A DNA stretch of 47,235 nt from an uncultured Victivallis sp. Its GTDB lineage: Bacteria; Verrucomicrobiota; Lentisphaeria; Victivallales; Victivallaceae. The stretch is from positions 1-47,235 of the forward strand of contig CALXOE010000024.1 in assembly GCA_944389935.1 (NCBI GenBank), in the 5' to 3' direction. Positions within the stretch are counted from its first letter, which is position 1. Each line of letters begins with the position of its first letter. The notes beneath the pieces were generated by a model, which searched no databases, had not been told where the DNA came from, and was given only the letters and a program-made list of their open reading frames with translations. Positions 43,340 through 47,235 of this stretch are shown here, piece by piece. A program made the translations under genes and the position numbers.

Positions 43340-44764
43340 CTACTTCGCCGGCTCAGCCGGTGTCGCTTCGGCGGCGTTGCCGCCCTCGAGCATGGCGATC
43401 TTCTCCTTGACGTCACGGAAGCGCGGCTCAAGTTCATACAACTCCTTGTAGTATTCGAGCGCACGTGCGTTGTCGCCGGTTTTCTCCATGATGCGGGCGA
43501 GAGAATAAGCGGTTGTCAGACGATCCTTGTCGAGCCGCGGGATGATCGAAAGAACGGTCTCGAGTTCATCTTCGGCCTGTTTGTATTTTCCCTGCTGCTC
43601 GTAGCAGTCCGCCAGCGCGATGCGCGACATGACCTCGCACCGCGCCGACTTGCGGGAGATCATGAACTGTTCGATGGCCAGATCGTACTCGCCGCGCTCG
43701 TACCGGAGTTTCCCGAGATCGTAGACCAGACCGATGTCGTTCGGATAATGCTCGATACGGCTCAGAGCGTGATCGAGTTTGAGCTGTTCGCACTCAGCTT
43801 CCAGTTCGGCGATCCGCGCGGCGGGATCAGCCAGATCTTTCGGCGGACGCCGCTTGATCTGGGCGATCTCCTTTTTGAGCTTGCCGAGCTCGGCCTCTTC
43901 GAGGTTCTTGTCAAGCTGCGGATCGTAGGCGGTCGATGCCGCGATCACCCGGTTGATCTCCTCGATCGCCTTGTCAAATTCCCCCATGATAATGTAAGCG
44001 GAGGCCAGTTTGCGGCGAACATCCATCGATTCCCCCATGGCAAGCACTTTCTGAAGCTCGTTCACAACCAGCTTCGCCTGTGCGGCGTCGTGGATCGTAT
44101 TTTCCAGCAGCTGAAGAATCGCGGCGGATTTACTGCCGATCGCATTGGAACCGGCTCCCTGCTCCACCGACGCCATGGCGACGGTCTTGGCCTGTTCACG
44201 CTGTTTGGCGTCGATGTTGATCGCCTGGCGATAGGCGTCCTGAATCTCCTTGTTGTCCGGGTTGTTGGTTGCCAGCGCCGTCAGCCGCTTGAGCGCCTCG
44301 CCCGCCTGACCCGCATTCTGGAGGTAAGTGGCCATCTGGAGGACAAAATGGTAATCGTTCGGGCGGAGTTCCGAAGCCCGTTCCATCGCCTCGGCCGAAA
44401 TGAACGGAGCCCCGGCCTTGTCGGCCGCTTCCGCCAGAAGCTGAAGAACCGGAATGTTATCCAGCGTCTTGGCCAGGGTATCTTCGCACAGCGCCATCGC
44501 CTGCAGGGGACTCGTGCGGATCAATCCCTTGATCTTCCCGGTCGGACTGCCGAGCCGGGCGAAAAAACGCCCCACAGGAGAGACGCTCATCACTTTTTTG
44601 CGCTCAAGATCGCGCAGTTTCATGCGGGCTTCAACGAAAGCAGGCTCCTGGTTCAGAAGATCCTTGAGGGCGAGCAGCCGTTCAGATTCTTTCATGATCC
44701 GCAAGGCCTTGTGATAGTCCTCGCGAAGTTCCGGGGTTACGTTGGCAACGGTCTTTCTTTGCAT
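43340..44764 (-). CDS. Tetratricopeptide repeat protein
   Basis: A 474-residue protein made mainly of TPR helix pairs. Clear units are at about 95-160 (ISAEAMERASELRPNDYHFVLQ; AGEALKRLTALATNNPDN), 245-280 (ASAYIIMGEFDKAIEEINR) and 350-455 (YDLGKLRYERGEYDLAIEQF; ADCYEQQGKYKQAEDELE; RIMEKTGDNARALEYYKEL). A Lys/Glu-rich coiled-coil stretch (about 285-330) lies between. There is no signal peptide or membrane helix, so it is a cytoplasmic scaffold whose partner is unknown. It has its own promoter and terminator. Confidence 0.9.
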   Translation of the reverse strand: MQRKTVANVTPELREDYHKALRIMKESERLLALKDLLNQEPAFVEARMKLRDLERKKVMSVSPVGRFFARLGSPTGKIKGLIRTSPLQAMALCEDTLAKTLDNIPVLQLLAEAADKAGAPFISAEAMERASELRPNDYHFVLQMATYLQNAGQAGEALKRLTALATNNPDNKEIQDAYRQAINIDAKQREQAKTVAMASVEQGAGSNAIGSKSAAILQLLENTIHDAAQAKLVVNELQKVLAMGESMDVRRKLASAYIIMGEFDKAIEEINRVIAASTAYDPQLDKNLEEAELGKLKKEIAQIKRRPPKDLADPAARIAELEAECEQLKLDHALSRIEHYPNDIGLVYDLGKLRYERGEYDLAIEQFMISRKSARCEVMSRIALADCYEQQGKYKQAEDELETVLSIIPRLDKDRLTTAYSLARIMEKTGDNARALEYYKELYELEPRFRDVKEKIAMLEGGNAAEATPAEPAK

Positions 44765-44859
44765 AGCTCATCCTTGCAGCGCTCCGGCGGGCAGCAACTG
44801 CCGCTCCGGAAAAACACGCTCCTTATGATATTTGAATTGTTCCATCGATTTCATTTAGG

Positions 44860-44888
44860 AACTTACTACCGAAATCGTTAATTGTCAA
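44860..44888 (-). promoter_or_regulatory. Candidate promoter for the TPR gene
   Basis: On the minus strand a perfect TTGACA (44883-44888), 17 bp, TAAGTT (44860-44865), leaving a leader of about 90 bases. That leader can fold a GC-rich stem (GGCAG with CTGCC) just before the ribosome binding site AAGGA. Confidence 0.6.
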
Positions 44889-44983
44889 GTCCTGCACCGC
44901 CTCTAAATTCAACTTTTGCCCCCCATTTTCCTCCTCTCCCCGGAAAATTCCGTTTTCTTTCACGGAAAACTCCACTTCCGCCA

Positions 44984-45011
44984 TTGCATTTTTCCCCGGG
45001 AGGGATATAGT
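44984..45011 (+). promoter_or_regulatory. Candidate promoter for the GH130 gene
   Basis: TTGCAT (44984-44989), 16 bp, TATAGT (45006-45011), followed at once by a palindromic operator. Confidence 0.6.
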
Positions 45012-45024
45012 ATTGAAAATCGTT

Positions 45025-45039
45025 ATGAAACGGTTTCAT
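45025..45039. promoter_or_regulatory. LacI-type palindromic operator
   Basis: Perfect 7-1-7 palindrome ATGAAAC-G-GTTTCAT, 13 bp downstream of the -10, in the leader of the GH130 gene. TGAAAC/GTTTCA half sites are typical of LacI-family regulators; position in the leader suggests repression. Confidence 0.55.
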
Positions 45040-45075
45040 CACAAAAACCTCTTCCAGAAGAAAGGAGCCGCGAAA

Positions 45076-46071
45076 ATGGCGCTGGTCCGCTGTGCATCCA
45101 ACCCGATTCTGTCGGCACGGGATATTCCGTTCGACGCCTCGTTGATCTTCAATGCCGGAGTCTGCAAATTCAACGGAAAATATGTGATGGTGTTCCGCAA
45201 TGATGTCGGCTTTTCTCCGACTGGATGGACGAAGACTTACACAAATCTCGGAATCGCCTGGAGCGACGACGGTATAAAGTGGAGCGTTCAGACCGAACCG
45301 TGGAAAGTTGCCGCGGAAATCATTGAATCCGATCCGGAAATCGTCCGCTTCTACGATCCGCGTCTGACGGTGGTTGACGGCCGCTGCTACCTCTGTTTCG
45401 CGGTGGACACCCGGCACGGGGTGCGCGGCGGCATCGCCGTGACGGATGACTTCGACAACTTTGAAGTGCTTTCGATGTCGGCGCCGGACAACCGCAACAT
45501 GGTGCTTTTTCCGGAGAAAATCGACGGCATGTTCCTGCGGCTTGAGCGCCCGTTTCCGGAGTACAGTCGCGGTTACCAGGAGAAATTCGACATCTGGTCG
45601 TCGAAGTCGCCGGACTGCCGCTTCTGGGGGGAGACCCGTCTCGTCCTCGGGATGGAGGACGTTCCCTACGCAAATGCCAAGATCGGTCCAGCTGCACCGC
45701 CGGTCAAAACCGACCGGGGATGGCTCTGCATTTTTCACGCCACATACAAGGACAAAAACCGCAATCTTTTCGGCTGGGAAACCGCGAACAATCCGAAGGC
45801 GACGTGGAACAAGGAGTACTTTGCCGGCCTCATGCTGCTTGATCTCGACGATCCGCAGACAGTCATCGGCCTTGCTCCCGAGCCGCTCATTCGGGCGACA
45901 GAAAAATATGAGCTTGAGGGGTTTCGCGGCAGCGTGATCTTCCCCGGCGGCATGATTCTCGAAGATGACGGGGAAGTGAAAATCTACTACGGTGCGGCCG
46001 ACACGGTCGAATGCCTTGCCACAGCCCATGTCGACGATCTGCTCGCGATGATCAAACCGTTCCGCCGCTGA
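45076..46071 (+). CDS. GH130-family glycoside phosphorylase
   Basis: A 331-residue enzyme of glycoside hydrolase family 130, a five-bladed propeller that typically phosphorolyses beta-mannosides to mannose-1-phosphate; some members are hydrolases. It has FNAGVCKFNGKYVMVFRND (25-43), the likely acid D94 in FYDPRLT, DTRHGVRGGIAVTDDF, NRNMVLFPEKIDG and LRLERPF, and a C-terminal YYGAADTVECLATA. No signal peptide, so it acts on imported oligosaccharides. ATG 45076 is chosen because AAAGGAG precedes it. It has its own promoter, operator and terminator. Confidence 0.9.
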   Translation: MALVRCASNPILSARDIPFDASLIFNAGVCKFNGKYVMVFRNDVGFSPTGWTKTYTNLGIAWSDDGIKWSVQTEPWKVAAEIIESDPEIVRFYDPRLTVVDGRCYLCFAVDTRHGVRGGIAVTDDFDNFEVLSMSAPDNRNMVLFPEKIDGMFLRLERPFPEYSRGYQEKFDIWSSKSPDCRFWGETRLVLGMEDVPYANAKIGPAAPPVKTDRGWLCIFHATYKDKNRNLFGWETANNPKATWNKEYFAGLMLLDLDDPQTVIGLAPEPLIRATEKYELEGFRGSVIFPGGMILEDDGEVKIYYGAADTVECLATAHVDDLLAMIKPFRR

Positions 46072-46089
46072 TTGTTCCGCGGGAGCGAC

Positions 46090-46132
46090 GACCGGCCGGG
46101 GAATTCGTTCCGCCGGCCGGTCTGCGTTTTGC
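46090..46132 (+). terminator. Terminator-like hairpin after the GH130 gene
   Basis: Perfect 10 bp stem GACCGGCCGG (46090-46099) with CCGGCCGGTC (46113-46122), loop 13, followed by TGCGTTTT. Confidence 0.7.
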
Positions 46133-46139
46133 GGAATCA

Positions 46140-46340
46140 CTCTGTCCGCATCAGGGAATCGGCGGCCTGACCCCGGCGGATCGTTTTTTTGAAATCGAAA
46201 CGACGGTGAAACGGCAGCTCGCCGGGAAAATTGCTGACAATACTCTCGAACTTGCCTTGGAAGGCCATGTTCGCAAACCGTTTATGATGGTTGGTCGCGT
46301 CGGGGATTCCTGTGTGTCGATTCCGGAGGGGAAGAGATAA
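46140..46340 (+). pseudogene. 3' remnant of an integrase-type (rve) transposase
   Basis: The frame reads PHQGIGGLTPADRFFE at 46146-46193 and then about 50 more residues to TAA 46338-46340. HQGIGGLTPADRFF is the C-terminal end of the integrase core in IS3/IS481-like transposases, where family members have about 250-350 residues before it. Here everything upstream is missing: the open frame runs back into the unrelated GH130 terminator region. It is a decayed insertion sequence tail and marks a place where mobile DNA has been. Confidence 0.65.
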
Positions 46341-46568
46341 TTCGCAGAGTTGGCAGGAAAAAGCGCATGGGAACGCCGGGAAGAAGAGTGTTCACACAGT
46401 TATCCGGAAGCAAAGAATACATCAGGCTTTTTCGTGACGGCAGCAAATTGCATTCATCGGTGGCTTATTCCCGCATTCACTCCGTCCTCCGGACGGTTCC
46501 GGCGCTTCCGGATCGCCTTTCCTTGAAAGCCGATCCTCCAGCGTCGGTCAATTTGATTCATGATTCAG
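46341..46568. other. Region without a convincing gene
   Basis: Between the transposase remnant and the hairpin cluster. A frame of 86 codons (46367-46627) crosses it but has no recognisable motif, no ribosome binding site of note, and runs through a hairpin. It may be more decayed insertion-sequence DNA. Confidence 0.5.
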
Positions 46569-46593
46569 AAATTCTGATTTGCAATCAGAATTT
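46569..46593. repeat. Hairpin 1 of the cluster
   Basis: Perfect 11 bp arms AAATTCTGATT and AATCAGAATTT with a 3-base loop TGC. Confidence 0.85.
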
Positions 46594-46613
46594 TCCATGC
46601 TATCTTACTCTTA

Positions 46614-46655
46614 TTGACAGAATATGATGCATTGTTGCATCATATTGACTGTCAA
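46614..46655. repeat. Hairpin 2 of the cluster, long inverted repeat
   Basis: Arms TTGACAG-AATATGATGCA and TGCATCATATT-GA-CTGTCAA: 18 paired bases with one two-base bulge and a four-base loop TTGT. TTGACA at the left edge also equals a consensus -35. Confidence 0.85.
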
Positions 46656-46673
46656 TTTATTAACATGGAGAAA

Positions 46674-46728
46674 AGTGTCACCTGTTTTTTACTGAAAAAC
46701 AGAACCATTTATTCCCGCACATGACACT
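46674..46728. repeat. Hairpin 3 of the cluster, nested inverted repeat
   Basis: Outer arms AGTGTCA (46674-46680) and TGACACT (46722-46728); inside them CTGTTTTT (46682-46689) pairs with AAAAACAG (46695-46702). TGTCACCTGTTTTT-type text is also seen at ends of some insertion sequences, so this could be an IS end. Confidence 0.7.
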
Positions 46729-46763
46729 GGACAATAACAAGCACGGAAGTAATGTAAGCCGCT

Positions 46764-47066
46764 ATGTGGATGTACGGCCATTTATTGGGGAATAAATTCC
46801 AAATGAGGCATGTTTTTCCAATATTTATATTCATATTTTTACCTCCGTTTATAGGAAGCCTTTTCGTCTTTCTTTCTCATCATGGTACTAAGCTTCCTGA
46901 AGTGTTAGTATATCCGTTGGGAACAGATTCACTGTTTTATGCGCAGGGTACGACAATATTTCACGCTGTTATAATTAGCCTACTATATTTATTGATCGGA
47001 ACTTTGATGTATTTGGGTTATAAATGTATTTTAGGGATTATTCATAGAATGAAGTATAAAAAATAG
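46764..47066 (+). CDS. Small AT-rich two-helix membrane protein, unknown
   Basis: A frame of 100 codons with two hydrophobic helices: VFPIFIFIFLPPFIGSLFVF (residues about 17-36) and AVIISLLYLLIGTLMYLGY (about 68-86), ending in a basic tail HRMKYKK. ATG 46803 is an alternative start that begins just before the first helix. Base composition is strongly AT-rich and codon use is unlike all genes to the left, so it was probably acquired. No family is recognised. Confidence 0.5.
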   Translation: MWMYGHLLGNKFQMRHVFPIFIFIFLPPFIGSLFVFLSHHGTKLPEVLVYPLGTDSLFYAQGTTIFHAVIISLLYLLIGTLMYLGYKCILGIIHRMKYKK

Positions 47067-47113
47067 AAATATCAAAAAATATTGTCAGTTTTTTTGCAAA
47101 CAGAAAGTATATG

Positions 47114-47194
47114 ATGAAAAAGACTTAAGCTTATTCTAGCGATATTTATTGTCGTAGTATTATTTCATATTGGGGAGGAGATATGGGAGTGGTA
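47114..47194 (+). pseudogene. Possible frameshifted tiny membrane peptide
   Basis: ATG 47114 is followed by AAAAAG and a stop four codons later. If one A of the run (47117-47121) is removed, the frame reads MKRLKLILAIFIVVVLFHIG and ends EEIWEW at TAG, a typical single-helix small protein. Either a frameshift, a homopolymer sequencing error or chance. The window ends soon after, with a GGGGAGGAG and ATG 47183 that could begin another gene cut by the edge. Confidence 0.3.
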
Positions 47195-47235
47195 GGCCAA
47201 ATTTATGTTCATTGGCATTTGCGAAATTTTGTTTT

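Noticed and set aside
43094..44881. Antisense frame of 595 codons opposite the TPR gene
   Set aside because: It covers the terminator and promoter of the TPR gene and shows no domain; the minus-strand TPR pattern is unmistakable.
46367..46627. 86-codon frame after the transposase remnant
   Set aside because: No motif, no good start, and it runs through a perfect hairpin; not enough to call a gene.
1..47235. Search by eye for tRNA, rRNA and CRISPR arrays
   Set aside because: No cloverleaf with conserved TTCGA arm, no rRNA signature text and no regularly spaced repeats were noticed; a covariance search would be needed to exclude small RNAs.

Overview
The window looks like chromosomal DNA of a GC-rich, Gram-negative-type bacterium of the PVC group, most likely the phylum Lentisphaerota (Victivallis-like). 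The main clues are two single-gene pseudopilins with the near-invariant [25 protein letters not shown] start, each at the head of a carbohydrate-degrading operon, plus secreted glycosidases, periplasmic adaptor/ABC systems and Gfo/Idh oxidoreductases. This placement is inferred from gene style, not from a search. No rRNA, tRNA, CRISPR array or complete mobile element was seen.

Layout. 1-2.9 kb: a possible 3' gene end, a metallo-beta-lactamase-fold hydrolase, an alpha/beta hydrolase and a Gfo/Idh/MocA oxidoreductase. 3.2-10.2 kb: a carbohydrate locus with a tandem 53-bp duplication, a pseudopilin, two secreted clan GH-A glycosidases and an AraC regulator. 10.3-11.2 kb: a secreted protein made of two copies of an unrecognised domain. 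11.3-12.8 kb: trpB overlapping a DUF1805 gene, behind a promoter with a palindrome over its -10. 12.9-16.2 kb: SWIM protein plus SNF2 helicase. 16.3-19.7 kb: MacA/MacB-type three-gene efflux operon. 19.9-23.8 kb: small membrane protein, methyltransferase, ArfB-type GGQ protein, an unknown protein and dGTPase. 23.9-26.8 kb: ABC exporter plus HlyD-type adaptor. 27-30.5 kb: DEAD-box helicase, then a GHMP sugar kinase coupled to a GalU-type nucleotidyltransferase (probable sugar to sugar-1-P to UDP-sugar route). 30.7-35.6 kb: HAD phosphatase, MATE transporter, AraC regulator divergent from a second Gfo/Idh oxidoreductase, HdeD-like membrane protein. 35.7-41.7 kb: second carbohydrate operon (GntR-type sugar regulator, pseudopilin, 1409-residue PcRGLX/YetA-like lyase candidate). 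41.9-46.1 kb: iron-type alcohol dehydrogenase, TPR protein, GH130-type phosphorylase behind a palindromic operator. 46.1-47.2 kb: transposase remnant, a cluster of strong hairpins and an abrupt AT-rich tail with small membrane ORFs, probably foreign.

The main theme is glycan use: two regulator-pseudopilin-enzyme modules, a GH130 enzyme, two Gfo/Idh enzymes and a UDP-sugar salvage pair. The best candidate for something new is the repeated linkage of one dedicated pseudopilin to a large secreted polysaccharide-degrading enzyme. In one module the pseudopilin sits behind a duplicated start region that creates an 18-codon leader ORF with an ATGA overlap. Several genes also share a promoter form with -35 TTGCAT, a 16-17 bp spacer and -10 TATATT/TATAGT/TACATT.
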